A stretch of 34,141 nt of DNA from assembly GCA_003104905.1 (NCBI GenBank), contig PQAS01000059.1, positions 1 through 34,141 of the forward strand. Direction: 5' to 3'. A program made the position numbers and the translations under genes. This document shows, in pieces, positions 15,684 to 24,163 of this stretch (position 1 is the first letter of the stretch; every line of letters starts with the position of its first letter). The DNA is from Candidatus Methanoperedentaceae archaeon (GTDB lineage Archaea; Halobacteriota; Methanosarcinia; Methanosarcinales; Methanoperedenaceae). Below the pieces are notes generated by a model. It was given only the letters and a program-made list of their open reading frames with translations. It made no database searches and was not told where the DNA came from.

Positions 15684-16512
15684 TTACTACATTGAAGCCG
15701 GAAGAATAGCGGCAATTGTCCGAACTGAAACGGTTTCCAGGATCAAAGAGGATATTCCTCTACTTGAGATAGCGGAATTTGTTGAAGAAAGGATAAAAGA
15801 CCTGGGTGCAACTCCTGCTTTTCCCTGCAATATCTCAATAAATGAAATTGCATCCCATTACACTCCGCAGGATTACGTGCCGTGTTTCAGGAAAGGAGAT
15901 GTTGTAAAATTAGACCTGGGGGCCCACATCGAAGGCTTTATTGCAGACACAGCAGCAACTGTTGAAATCGGGACGAATCATCATAACAAATTGATCCGAA
16001 CATGTGAAGAAGCACTGGATAATGCTATCGAATCCATAAAAGAGGGGGTTGAAACGAATGATATCGGGAAGATAATTGAAGATACCATAAAACACCGGGG
16101 CTTTAATGCCATAAAAGATCTGACAGGCCATAACCTTCAACAATATGTACTGCATGCAGGCGTTACAATTCCAAATTATAAGAGCTTTTTCAGCCATACC
16201 ATAAAAAAGGACATGGTCTTTGCTATCGAACCTTTCGCAACATATGGAAAGGGAAAGATAAAATATGGCAAACCATCTATTTTTGCATTAAATAACAGAT
16301 GCTCCGGAAATTCAGCAGACGAGATCAGGAATAAATTCGGTTCACTTCCTTTTACCCCCAGATGGATCCCGGGGAAAGGAATCAACGAGCTAAAAGGAGC
16401 GAGAGAATATTTGGAAATGATCGAAAACGATGGGGAAATAGTTGCCCAGGCCGAACATACTGTTATTGTAAACGAAGACGGCTGTGAAGTGATAACAAGA
16501 TTAGCAAAGTAA
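15664..16512 (+). CDS. map: Methionine aminopeptidase, type II
   Basis: This 282-residue enzyme removes the initiator methionine from nascent proteins. The five metal ligands can be seen in order: Asp in VVKLDLGAH, Asp in FIADTAAT, His in GHNLQQY, Glu in AIEPFATYG and Glu in AQAEHT. An insertion of about 60 residues between the last two ligands is the type II hallmark of archaea and eukaryotes. The ATG at 15664 lies inside the EamA gene (20-base overlap), so the two are translationally linked. The gene has no direct functional link to its neighbours. Confidence 0.96.
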   Translation: MNHYIHDYYIEAGRIAAIVRTETVSRIKEDIPLLEIAEFVEERIKDLGATPAFPCNISINEIASHYTPQDYVPCFRKGDVVKLDLGAHIEGFIADTAATVEIGTNHHNKLIRTCEEALDNAIESIKEGVETNDIGKIIEDTIKHRGFNAIKDLTGHNLQQYVLHAGVTIPNYKSFFSHTIKKDMVFAIEPFATYGKGKIKYGKPSIFALNNRCSGNSADEIRNKFGSLPFTPRWIPGKGINELKGAREYLEMIENDGEIVAQAEHTVIVNEDGCEVITRLAK

Positions 16513-16520
16513 TATGAGGT

Positions 16521-17159
16521 ATGAATCACAATTATAAATGTGGCAAAATGAACAAGAAAGATACCATCATTTATGAGGCGCATGGCAACTTATATTTGAA
16601 TATTACAAATAGATGTACTGCTGATTGTATTTTTTGCCTGAAGCGTTACTCTGATGGGGTATATGGCTATAACTTGCGTCTCATGAAGGAACCCACACTT
16701 GCTGAGGTAATAAAACAGCTTTCTGAGCATGAACTCTCAAAATATAATGAAGTTGTTTTCACAGGCTTTGGAGAACCGCTTGTACGTCTGGATGATGTGC
16801 TCAAGATCACAAAATGGCTAACCAGCCGCGGAATCCATGTAAGACTTGATACGAGCGGCCATGCTAAACTCCTGTATCCTGACAGGAACGTCGCGGGGGA
16901 AATAGCTGATTCGGGAATGAAAGTAGTGTCCCTCAGCCTGAATGCCCAGGATGCTGACACTTATAATCATTTATGCGATCCAAAGTACATACGGGCATAT
17001 CAAAAAATGCTTGAGTTTGCTAAAGACATTTCAAAATCCGGGATGGAACTCAGGTTTACAGTTGTTAACCTGCCGGTTGTGGATATCGAAAAATGTAAGG
17101 AAATAGCTGCTAAATATCGCGCAGACTTCAAAGTGCGGGGTTATAGCGGTTCTGATTGA
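16521..17159 (+). CDS. TatD-associated radical SAM protein
   Basis: This 212-residue radical SAM protein contains LYLNITNRCTADCIFCLKR, whose CxxxCxxC cluster motif and preceding strand are typical of the small family found next to TatD nucleases (TIGR04038). VFTGFGEPLVR supplies the GGEP-like SAM contact, and SLNAQDADTYNHLCDP is also characteristic. Its substrate is unknown. No tatD gene is present in the window. The ATG at 16521 follows GAGGT very closely; an ATG at 16548 (MNKKDTII) is an alternative that would place the start nearer the usual family beginning. Confidence 0.85.
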   Translation: MNHNYKCGKMNKKDTIIYEAHGNLYLNITNRCTADCIFCLKRYSDGVYGYNLRLMKEPTLAEVIKQLSEHELSKYNEVVFTGFGEPLVRLDDVLKITKWLTSRGIHVRLDTSGHAKLLYPDRNVAGEIADSGMKVVSLSLNAQDADTYNHLCDPKYIRAYQKMLEFAKDISKSGMELRFTVVNLPVVDIEKCKEIAAKYRADFKVRGYSGSD

Positions 17160-17227
17160 GCTTCTGTAACCACAAGTTATAATTATTACATTATTCATTT
17201 ATTTGTTTTGACAGGAGAGAGGATTTT

Positions 17228-17515
17228 CTGAAGAAGCTGCTCTGGTATCTTATCGCAGGAACACGCGGCGGGCAAACCCGTGCATTACTCCTGAAGCTGC
17301 TCATTGACAGGCCTTATAATGCAAATCAACTATCTGAGGCTATGGATATGGATTATAAGACCATTAGACATCATCTTGATGTCCTTATCAAGAACGGTGT
17401 AATAACGATGGAAGGTGAAAAATATGGCGCAATGTATTTCATTTCAAAAGAAATGGAGGCTAATGTAAATGAATTTAATCAGATTTGGGAAAAAATTGAT
17501 AAACAAAGCCATTAA
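17228..17515 (+). CDS. Winged-helix regulator with CTG start
   Basis: This 95-residue frame encodes a classic archaeal winged helix-turn-helix. KKLLWYLIAGTRGGQTRA leads into a helix, then NANQLSEAMDMDYKTIRHHL (recognition helix), then a wing with GVITMEGEKYG. In its frame there is a stop at 17180 and no ATG, GTG or TTG before the domain. The codon where homologues have their first Met (M-KKLLW) is CTG, placed about six bases after GGAGAGAGG. Initiation at CTG is therefore inferred, with ATT at 17201 less likely. The gene is 20 bases from the next membrane protein gene and probably controls that small operon. Confidence 0.75.
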   Translation: MKKLLWYLIAGTRGGQTRALLLKLLIDRPYNANQLSEAMDMDYKTIRHHLDVLIKNGVITMEGEKYGAMYFISKEMEANVNEFNQIWEKIDKQSH

Positions 17516-17535
17516 ACATAACAGGAGGAAATTTT

Positions 17536-17853
17536 ATTCAGATAACTGAAATCTCCTATTATGTTTCGGCAGGAAATATTGTATTGCTCTTAGTACTCCT
17601 GGTTTCATATATTCAGATTTATAATAAGATAAAATCCAACTTTACCCTTGGTCTTATTATCTTTACGGTTGCGCTATTATTGCAGAGCTTTTCCAGGGCA
17701 ATCATGCTGCTCCTGATAATTAATAATCCGCCTCCACAGCATGTATATCCCATAATTATCAATCTGCTGGGTTATAATCCGATATATGTGATAATCCCGG
17801 ACATTCTTGAGTTTGTGGCTTTGAGTATATTGCTGTATTTCACCAGAGAATAG
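17536..17853 (+). CDS. Small membrane protein with probable ATT start
   Basis: The protein of about 105 residues has three predicted membrane segments: IVLLLVLLVSYIQIY, LGLIIFTVALLLQSF and the C-terminal ILEFVALSILLYF. A TTG at 17584 would start it in the middle of the first helix with no ribosome binding site. Upstream in frame, a perfect AGGAGG (17523-17528) is followed after seven bases by ATT at 17536, giving MQITEISYYVSAGN before the helix. ATT initiation is the best fit. The arrangement, a winged-helix gene followed by a three-helix membrane protein, resembles haloarchaeal and methanogen pairs (DUF7521-like). The function is unknown; the membrane protein may sense or be regulated by its partner. 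Confidence 0.65.
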   Translation: MQITEISYYVSAGNIVLLLVLLVSYIQIYNKIKSNFTLGLIIFTVALLLQSFSRAIMLLLIINNPPPQHVYPIIINLLGYNPIYVIIPDILEFVALSILLYFTRE

Positions 17854-17866
17854 AAAAAGGTGGCAG

Positions 17867-18694
17867 ATGCGGATATCATGCTCATCTCTCTTTCTCTGGG
17901 AATATCCTGTCTACGATATCATGGATATCCTGCGCAAAGCAGGTATTAATAGTGTTGAATTCTGGGCCGAGACCCCTTCTTTCTGGATTGACAGGCATGA
18001 TGAAACTACGGTAGCCGAATTGATAGAATCAATTTCTTTAATGCCTGATGGCTGCACCATGCATGCACCCATAATGGATCTAAATCCATCTTCTTATAAT
18101 GACCTCGTCCATGAGGCAACGATCAAGGAAACTTTATGGTCTCTTGAGCTTGCCGGAATTATTGGAGCCAGGATTGTTACTATCCATCCCGGGAAAAGGA
18201 CAGCTCATCGCAAACCTACGAACGAGGATTGGGGGAAATTTATGAAATATCTGGAGATCGCAACAAAAAAAGCAAGAAGTCTTGGGATTGATCTTTCACT
18301 TGAAAACAGCATGCCTGGTGTTCAATCAATGTGTTCCTGTCCCCGTGAAATGAAAGATGTGCTGGATCAGTTCCCTGGTCTATTTTTCACGTTCGATGTA
18401 GTCCATGCATTCATGGAATCCCCTGGGACGACATTATCTTTTATAAATGAGCTTGGCGATAAAATAAAGAATGTCCATATCGGAGCTCCTCACGATGGAA
18501 AGCCGCATTATCCTGTACGATATGAAAAAAAAATGGATATTGTATTACAACGCTTGCGTGATTCCGGGTATAATGGAGACCTTACTATTGAGATAGATGA
18601 TAAGACATATCCAGGATCTTTATCGAGAAGGGAAAAAATTAAGGAATTAACCGATGAAAGAAAATATATTGAATCGATATTTGACGAAAAATAG
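17867..18694 (+). CDS. Xylose isomerase-like TIM-barrel protein (sugar phosphate isomerase/epimerase)
   Basis: This 275-residue protein of the AP-endonuclease-2/xylose isomerase fold has the barrel strands SVEFWAE, CTMHAPI, IVTIHPGK, DLSLENS, LFFTFDVVHA, IKNVHIG and LTIEID. The His, Glu, Asp and His residues are in the usual metal-binding places. The family contains isomerases, epimerases and endonuclease IV-type enzymes, and the sequence does not allow a substrate to be named. A GGTGG ribosome binding site precedes the ATG. It begins 13 bases after the membrane protein gene and may be the last gene of that operon. Confidence 0.85.
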   Translation: MRISCSSLFLWEYPVYDIMDILRKAGINSVEFWAETPSFWIDRHDETTVAELIESISLMPDGCTMHAPIMDLNPSSYNDLVHEATIKETLWSLELAGIIGARIVTIHPGKRTAHRKPTNEDWGKFMKYLEIATKKARSLGIDLSLENSMPGVQSMCSCPREMKDVLDQFPGLFFTFDVVHAFMESPGTTLSFINELGDKIKNVHIGAPHDGKPHYPVRYEKKMDIVLQRLRDSGYNGDLTIEIDDKTYPGSLSRREKIKELTDERKYIESIFDEK

Positions 18695-18713
18695 GGTGAG
18701 AACTTATATCAAA

Positions 18714-19616
18714 TTATTTTCTTTTCCCATCAAATATCCCTATTGCGATTAATGAAATAACGAACGAAATGACTGTAAATCCCGGTGTGGATTTTCCGGT
18801 TTCATCCGCTTTTTGGCCCGACTGTGTGGGGACAGCTTCAGACTTTACGGAAAAGGCCATTGCCTGGGGGAAATTATCCAGAACATTTTTGGCACCTTTA
18901 ATAACATACGCGCCGCTACCGCTATAATCGCTCCAATAATTTCCCATTTTGTCGAAATCCCATGAATTCAGGCCGCTGTTATCATAAGCCTGGCCGTCTT
19001 TGTTGTCCAGAAAATTATTTGAGTATAATCGATTTGTTTTTGAATCATATAAGTAGATCCCGATCTTATTGTTCTTTATATTGTTATTGATAATCTTATT
19101 GTCATTTGAAGTATGAAGATAAATACCATATCCCAACTTGCCTAAATTTGAATCGACAATATTTCCTGAAATGGTATTATTGTTGCTGTTTTTATATATC
19201 GAAATACCCACGTAATTATTAATGACATTTAAGTTAGAAACAGTATTGCCATTTCCCATATATATTGTAACTCCTGCGGCTTCTGAAGCCGCTCCGCCGC
19301 CGTTCTTAATGGTAAATCCGCTGATCACCACATTATCCACTTCATCGATCCTGATCCCGCTGTTTTTGTTATTGCCATCGATGATCGTATTTTCCTTGTT
19401 ATTACCAAGAATTGAAATCCCGTTCGTATTAATAACAGGATTTTCAATATATATGCCTTCATTGACAAGAATTGTATCGCCGGTTTTTGCAGCGTCAATA
19501 GCCGATTGAATAGTTGTATAAGCCTGGTCCTTGCCTACATTAAGAGTTGACGCAGTTGCCGAACCTGCTGTAAATAATATCAGACAAATCAGTATAATAA
19601 TATTTCTTGATATCAT
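18714..19616 (-). CDS. NosD-like parallel beta-helix surface protein with PGF-CTERM
   Basis: This 300-residue exported protein begins with a signal peptide (IIILICLILFTAGSATAS). A right-handed beta-helix follows, built from repeats such as GISILGNN, NVVISGFTIKN, NGNTVSNLNVINNYVGI and NNTISGN (about residues 25-215; NosD/periplasmic copper-binding repeat type). The C-terminus is TPGFTVISFVISLIAIGI followed by basic DGKRK, a PGF-CTERM sorting signal. This implies removal of the tail by an archaeosortase and lipid attachment to the cell surface. The ligand or substrate is not indicated. It is followed upstream on the same strand by another surface protein gene, with separate spacing. Confidence 0.85.
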   Translation of the reverse strand: MISRNIIILICLILFTAGSATASTLNVGKDQAYTTIQSAIDAAKTGDTILVNEGIYIENPVINTNGISILGNNKENTIIDGNNKNSGIRIDEVDNVVISGFTIKNGGGAASEAAGVTIYMGNGNTVSNLNVINNYVGISIYKNSNNNTISGNIVDSNLGKLGYGIYLHTSNDNKIINNNIKNNKIGIYLYDSKTNRLYSNNFLDNKDGQAYDNSGLNSWDFDKMGNYWSDYSGSGAYVIKGAKNVLDNFPQAMAFSVKSEAVPTQSGQKADETGKSTPGFTVISFVISLIAIGIFDGKRK

Positions 19617-19676
19617 AATCTCACCGATATGGTATCGTCTTATGACTTTAAAAAGATTATGAATTAACTCAAAAAA

Positions 19677-20609
19677 TCACTTGCTTGCATTAACTCTTAC
19701 ACTAATAGTCATGGTGCTCGGATCCCCTCGCATCTTATTATAATAAGCTCCGAACTTGTAATCGCCTGTTGTGTTAAATATATATGAAAGCCGGCTTTTC
19801 AGTACCATCTTTGGTATCTTCTCGTCCATCTCGACAATGTCATAATCTTCGAGTGCATTATAATTTATCCATTGAATTTCATCACCTGCATCAATTTGAA
19901 GATGCGCAGTAGCAAATTTATCACTCATGACTCTTACTGGAATCATTTTTCCTGTCGGTGTGGCAACAACAACTGGCTCTGGAGTGGGGGTCGGAACTGG
20001 AGTTTCAGTCTCTTTGACCTTTGGGGTGGGAGTTGCAGATGGGGTGGGGGTCACAAGAGGAGTTGGTGTGGGTGTAATTTCACGTACTTCTCCAGAATGG
20101 AGCGTAATCGGAAAAATCCTGGCTTCAACTTTTTGTCCATTAACTGATAAAGTTATAGTGATTTCATAAGTCCCTGCAAGGCTTCTTCCCTGCATCTCTT
20201 TGATGGTTTGAAATTTCACACTTAATGATTTTACTGCCCCGGGTTTGATCTCTGTTTGAAAGTTTATGGGGTCTATAACCCTGGTTTTCTTTTCCTCGCT
20301 CATAGTCTTTAAATATAGGTTCGCAAGGGAATCATCAAGTGTCATGACTTTTGCTGTAATTTCCACAGTTTCATTTATTATTTTTTCAGAACCTGTGTTT
20401 GCAATAAATAATTCAGGAGTTGCTATTTCTCCTGCCCTGGTGTCATCCCGATCAAACTTCACATCAACTATTTTGCCATCAAGGTTGGGATTGGCGAGAT
20501 CGAATTTCTGCACTTCTATGGGCGTCCCTTTTGAAGAACCTTCGCCCGTACAACCGGATAACGCTACTGCTATGAGAATCAATACTATGATCAGGAGATT
20601 TTTGCTCAT
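19677..20609 (-). CDS. Lipoprotein with Pro/Thr linker and cupredoxin-like domain
   Basis: This 310-residue protein has an N-terminal lipobox signal (VALSGCTGEG, Cys 20) for attachment outside the membrane. Residues 30-180 form an Ig/CARDB-like beta domain (LFIANTGSEKIINETVEI, PGAVKSLSVKF). A linker of about 35 residues repeats PTPTP-type units. The last 90 residues resemble a cupredoxin sandwich (HLQIDAGDEIQWINYN, then FNTTGDYKFGAYYNK). The usual copper ligands (two His, Cys, Met) are not visible in those positions, so copper binding is doubtful. A role in surface electron transfer or adhesion is open. Confidence 0.8.
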   Translation of the reverse strand: MSKNLLIIVLILIAVALSGCTGEGSSKGTPIEVQKFDLANPNLDGKIVDVKFDRDDTRAGEIATPELFIANTGSEKIINETVEITAKVMTLDDSLANLYLKTMSEEKKTRVIDPINFQTEIKPGAVKSLSVKFQTIKEMQGRSLAGTYEITITLSVNGQKVEARIFPITLHSGEVREITPTPTPLVTPTPSATPTPKVKETETPVPTPTPEPVVVATPTGKMIPVRVMSDKFATAHLQIDAGDEIQWINYNALEDYDIVEMDEKIPKMVLKSRLSYIFNTTGDYKFGAYYNKMRGDPSTMTISVRVNASK

Positions 20610-20741
20610 TTAGTCACCAGCACTTAGTACAACGTCCCTGTTTAAAAAGATTTCTCATTATAATAATGATGATGGATATTATATAATAACTGCCCGGTAT
20701 TTTTGCGAATAATTTTATACCACGAAACTAATTCTAGGTTA

Positions 20742-21215
20742 ATGCGCAGATCTGCAATTCTATTTGTTTTTATGCTTTTAATAATTAATCCTGCAAATGC
20801 CCGGACCACACAATGGTATACCTATGAAAATGGTATGGCCGCTGCGGATTCAATGGAAAAACCCGTAATTATTGATTTTTATGCCGATTGGTGCGGTCCG
20901 TGCGTAGCCATGGAAAATAGTACATATCCCGATTCGCGTGTCGTTTCCGAAATGGAGGATTTTATTGCCATCAAAGTAAATACGCAGGTAAGGATCGATA
21001 TTGAAAGGAAATATAATATTGCTTATTATCCCACGATTGTGTTCCTTGATCGGGATGGCAGTGAAATTTCACGGCATGTAGGGTATCTCGGACCTGAAGA
21101 TATGGTGAAAACGATCCGGAACTCCCGCGGGAAATTACCAAAGGAAGCGCCGGGAGCCCAGGCATCATACACAATACTGGCATTGTTAATATTAAGAAAA
21201 AGAATTATCGGGTGA
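20742..21215 (+). CDS. Exported thioredoxin-like protein
   Basis: The mature fold is thioredoxin-like with the redox motif WCGPC (in FYADWCGPCVAME), the cis-Pro segment YYPTIVFLDRDG and a GYLGPEDM end. The ATG at 20742 is preferred over an upstream TTG at 20703 because it places a signal peptide (RRSAILFVFMLLIINPANA) exactly at the start. The C-terminus, after a hydrophilic APGAQA, has a short apolar stretch (SYTILALLIL) and a basic tail RKRIIG, so the protein may be anchored at both ends or carry a degenerate sorting signal. It probably reduces or forms disulfides in surface proteins. Its end overlaps the convergent thiI gene by 11 bases. Confidence 0.85.
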   Translation: MRRSAILFVFMLLIINPANARTTQWYTYENGMAAADSMEKPVIIDFYADWCGPCVAMENSTYPDSRVVSEMEDFIAIKVNTQVRIDIERKYNIAYYPTIVFLDRDGSEISRHVGYLGPEDMVKTIRNSRGKLPKEAPGAQASYTILALLILRKRIIG

Positions 21216-22371
21216 ATTTCTTAATATTGTTGACCATATGTTCAACAAGGCTCCGGACATCTATGAGTTTCTCGGCTTCGATGACTTCCCCGGGTTTTGC
21301 CGCTGTTGAGGGATATTCCGGTACTGCCATACAGCATGTGGCTGGCTTTGTTGAGGGCTCTAATGTTCCGATATTTCTTGCCATGTTCGTTATTTCAAGC
21401 TTATCAAGCCCGATCAGAGGATGGTATATCGGAAATTCCATACCATGCATCTCAGCAAGCATATTCTCTGAGGTCTGAGATGCTACCTGGCCGAGGGAAG
21501 AGCCTGTGATTATTCCGTGCGCATCTTCCATTTTCATCACTTCCCCTGCGATCCTGTACATCATGCGCCTGCAAAGGACGCAATTCAGCCTGTTATTACA
21601 GTTACTCAGGAAAGCCAGGAGGTTTTCGCCATGCGGCGCTTCGTAAATGGTCATCTTCTTATGCGGCGACCATTTCTGGAGGACATCTATGCAGTCCATG
21701 GCTCTTTGACGTGTGGTTTCATCGGAAAAGGGATCATTATTCAAATACAGGGGTATTATGTCGCAGCCGCGTTTCATCATTAACCATGCAGCAACCGGTG
21801 AATCTATACCTCCTGAAACCAGAGCCACCATCTTTCCCTGAGTTCCGAGCGGCAGCCCCCCCACCCCTTTGACCGATCCTGTGAACACATATCCTTTATC
21901 CTGCCTCATCTCCACGAATATTTCTACATCAGGATCATCCAGGTCAACCCTGATTTTCCGGTTCATTTTTTCATATACTGCATCCCCGCAGGCCACACCT
22001 ATATCCCTTGATGTGAAATCGTGGTTTCCCGCTCTTCGTGCCCTTATTGCAAATGACTGGCCTTCCTTCAGGATATCACACGCAATATCTGCGGATGAAC
22101 TTGTAGCGGACAGAAGTGTCGCTTCGCATGTATAAGCCGGACTTACGGATACAACCCCAAAGACTTTCGATGCGCTTTTTAAGGCATTCGGGTCTTCAGA
22201 ATGTATGAAAATACGCCCCATTTCGCGGGTTATATCGGAAAAATTGCAGCCTTCTGCTTTGAGCATTGATTTTAAATTCCTGACCAATATATGCTCATAT
22301 CTTGTCCTAACATTCTTACTCTTGAGGGCAAGTTCATCGTACCTGACTATGATAACATCAGTATTTTTCAA
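21205..22371 (-). CDS. thiI: tRNA uridine 4-sulfurtransferase ThiI
   Basis: This 388-residue enzyme installs 4-thiouridine at position 8 of tRNA and can feed thiazole synthesis. A THUMP domain spans about residues 60-165. It is followed by the PP-loop ATPase domain with ALVSGGIDSPVAAW near residue 185. Cys pairs in NCVLCRR and TCCMAVP could take part in sulfur handling. The rhodanese domain of bacterial ThiI is missing, as in most archaea, so sulfur delivery must occur by another route. The start is TTG, eight bases after GGTGA; no ATG is available. Confidence 0.95.
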   Translation of the reverse strand: MKNTDVIIVRYDELALKSKNVRTRYEHILVRNLKSMLKAEGCNFSDITREMGRIFIHSEDPNALKSASKVFGVVSVSPAYTCEATLLSATSSSADIACDILKEGQSFAIRARRAGNHDFTSRDIGVACGDAVYEKMNRKIRVDLDDPDVEIFVEMRQDKGYVFTGSVKGVGGLPLGTQGKMVALVSGGIDSPVAAWLMMKRGCDIIPLYLNNDPFSDETTRQRAMDCIDVLQKWSPHKKMTIYEAPHGENLLAFLSNCNNRLNCVLCRRMMYRIAGEVMKMEDAHGIITGSSLGQVASQTSENMLAEMHGMEFPIYHPLIGLDKLEITNMARNIGTLEPSTKPATCCMAVPEYPSTAAKPGEVIEAEKLIDVRSLVEHMVNNIKKFTR

Positions 22372-23038
22372 TATCTTTTCACCTTTTTTTTAGAAAATAT
22401 CCACTTTTTATAACAAGCTCTCGAAGACCACACAAGTATTTAAATAAAACCCTTATTTCAAGATGACTGTATATTATTACAGTAACAAGAAAGCATAGGC
22501 TCAAAAAGACACAAAGGAGAGCAATAGAAGCATATTAAAATGGATGCGATTTCAAAATATGCGGAGATGGATTAAGCAAATTAGTGATGAAAATTTCACC
22601 ATGAGCATAGACCATCTACTAACGGGGCTCAAGCAAAAGAATATTCGTGGTCGCCGCCCTGCCATGAAAAAAGAACAGCCTGAAACCATCAAGGGGCGCA
22701 AGTTTCCGTATTAACTTTGGTAGGGGTGGCGATAGCACCATAGATATTCTCTTTTGGTCTTCCAACTACATTGAGGGCGCATTACGAGCAGGATGGTTTT
22801 TACGAAGGCATGGATGGCTCCTGCTTCCCTAGATACCTCCATCATGTCCTTGGGACGGTTTTCAGGATATACGGGATTTATGGTAAATTGTAGTTATGTA
22901 TATAACTTTTATTGACACGTTTCATTTTAACTTTTGAATTACATTTAAATAATAAGTATGCATAAAATATAGTGTTTTTAGATTGACTCAAAACTATCTT
23001 AAGGTTTAAATAGATTATAATCCATAAGGATTGATTAG
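22372..23038. other. Gene-poor region with possible decayed coding fragments
   Basis: No intact gene is seen in 667 bases. Protein-like but broken frames occur: a plus-strand fragment near 22550-22715 (containing IRGRRPAMKKEQPETIKGRK) and a minus-strand fragment near 22725-22855 (MMEVSREAGAIHAFVKTILL). I do not recognise either. TTTAAATA at 23005-23012 at the right edge is a good promoter for the antitoxin gene. Confidence 0.4.
23005..23012 (+). promoter_or_regulatory. TATA box of the antitoxin gene
   Basis: TTTAAATA lies 34 bases before the ATG at 23039, so transcription should begin only a few bases before the start codon and the mRNA may be essentially leaderless. Confidence 0.55.
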
Positions 23039-23230
23039 ATGACTAATGCCGCAATAACTGGAGAACATCGAACAGGCTGGATTACGATATCAACCGATGA
23101 ATACGATTCAATGAAAGAAACGATAGAAGTTATATCAGATACTGATATTATGAAACAACTTGAAGAAGGCAGGAAAGAAGGTACTAAAGTTAGAAACTTT
23201 GAAGAATTAGCTGAGGAACTCGGGATTTAG
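23039..23230 (+). CDS. Type II antitoxin-like protein
   Basis: This 63-residue acidic protein has an N-terminal part resembling the DNA-binding half of small antitoxins (WITISTDEYDSMKETIEV). The C-terminal helix IMKQLEEGRKEG and the FEELAEELGI tail are typical of antitoxins paired with RelE/ParE toxins. Its toxin gene is not downstream: the frame ends in a degenerate copy of the 3' end of a toxin on the opposite strand. The intact related toxin lies one kilobase away at 24164-24415 on the minus strand. It may still neutralise that toxin in trans; this is inference. Confidence 0.7.
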   Translation: MTNAAITGEHRTGWITISTDEYDSMKETIEVISDTDIMKQLEEGRKEGTKVRNFEELAEELGI

Positions 23231-23290
23231 AGCCTATCTTTGTGTAATGTGGCTTCAATAGTAGGGCATGTTCCTTATAATCAATTATTT
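23231..23290 (-). pseudogene. Remnant of the RelE-like toxin 3' end
   Basis: Read on the minus strand this segment encodes IIDYKEHALLLKPHYTKIGS, which aligns with TIDYKEQTVTIEAIKHKDGF at the end of the intact toxin. The DNA shares 17 identical bases (23270-23286 with 24208-24224) and weaker flanks. It begins right at the antitoxin stop codon and decays within about 60 bases. Confidence 0.6.
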
Positions 23291-23340
23291 CTTTTGCGAT
23301 ATCTGGCTTTATCTCATTAGAACAATGTCTTGATGGAAAT

Positions 23341-24141
23341 CTATTTTGATTCTTTTCGTAGCATAGTTTCTAAAGAATTTTTTGCTGTGGATAGTGTTGT
23401 CAATATCCAGTCTATGTCGTCAGGATATAAATCCACATACAAGAAGGCATTAGCATTTATCATTAAATTTATCGATATATTTTCGCCTTTTTTAACTACT
23501 GATACAGTTATGCTGATTTTTCTAAATTTATCTAATTCTTTCTTTCGTTCCCATAGAGTCAAACGATCTACAGCCTTATTTTTAGATGTTTTATATTTGT
23601 CGTAAGTTTCTAATGATTCTTTTAGGGTACTTTCTAACCATTGAACTGAATTATCATCCAATAATGCAAACGAAAAAATACCGGGTTTAGATATAGTTCC
23701 CAATCCAATTGCAATTGATGGCTGGCGATATACCTCATTTGTAGAATGGATCCAGAATTTCAAATTATATTTAGTTAAAGGAAGAATCCACTTATCGACT
23801 AATTCACTTATCTTGGGTTTGGGATAAATGTTTAGCTTTCCATTCTCTTTTTTCACAGTAAAATCATATGTTTTGAAATCATCGATTTTCAGGGTTGCTT
23901 TGGTTTTTTCAATATTTAGGCTAAAAGAAAGAATTTTTTTTTCACACGAAATATTAATAGTCCTACCATTGTCCATTTTTTCAATTTTCGCCACCAATCC
24001 GTCTATACCAAAACTCTGTAGAAACTTTAAAAATCTGGGTTTATCCTTTTCTGTAATTTCATCCCAACAAAATAAATCCTTTTTAGATTTATCTTTTCTA
24101 ATAGATGATTGATTTTTTTGTATTGTAATTTCTGTATCCAT
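23341..24141 (-). CDS. Hypothetical protein with an archaeal repeat-type domain
   Basis: This protein of about 266 residues begins best at ATG 24141, six bases after AGGA; ATGs at 24156 and 24174 are alternatives, the last overlapping the toxin gene. Residues 20-110 contain CWDEITEKDKPRFLKFL, IEKMDNGRTINIS and KTYDFTVKKENGKLNIY. I recall this pattern from small proteins of Methanosarcina relatives, where it occurs as a stand-alone module of unknown role. The remaining part is beta-rich (FSFALLDDNSVQWLESTL). No catalytic motif is apparent. The gene is very AT-rich and follows the toxin gene on the same strand, so it may belong to the same acquired segment. Confidence 0.6.
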   Translation of the reverse strand: MDTEITIQKNQSSIRKDKSKKDLFCWDEITEKDKPRFLKFLQSFGIDGLVAKIEKMDNGRTINISCEKKILSFSLNIEKTKATLKIDDFKTYDFTVKKENGKLNIYPKPKISELVDKWILPLTKYNLKFWIHSTNEVYRQPSIAIGLGTISKPGIFSFALLDDNSVQWLESTLKESLETYDKYKTSKNKAVDRLTLWERKKELDKFRKISITVSVVKKGENISINLMINANAFLYVDLYPDDIDWILTTLSTAKNSLETMLRKESK

Positions 24142-24163
24142 TATTATCCTGCTCATTAATATT

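Noticed and set aside
19677-20609. Blue copper protein assignment
   Set aside because: The fold resembles a cupredoxin, but the His/Cys/His/Met ligand set is not visible, so copper binding is not claimed.
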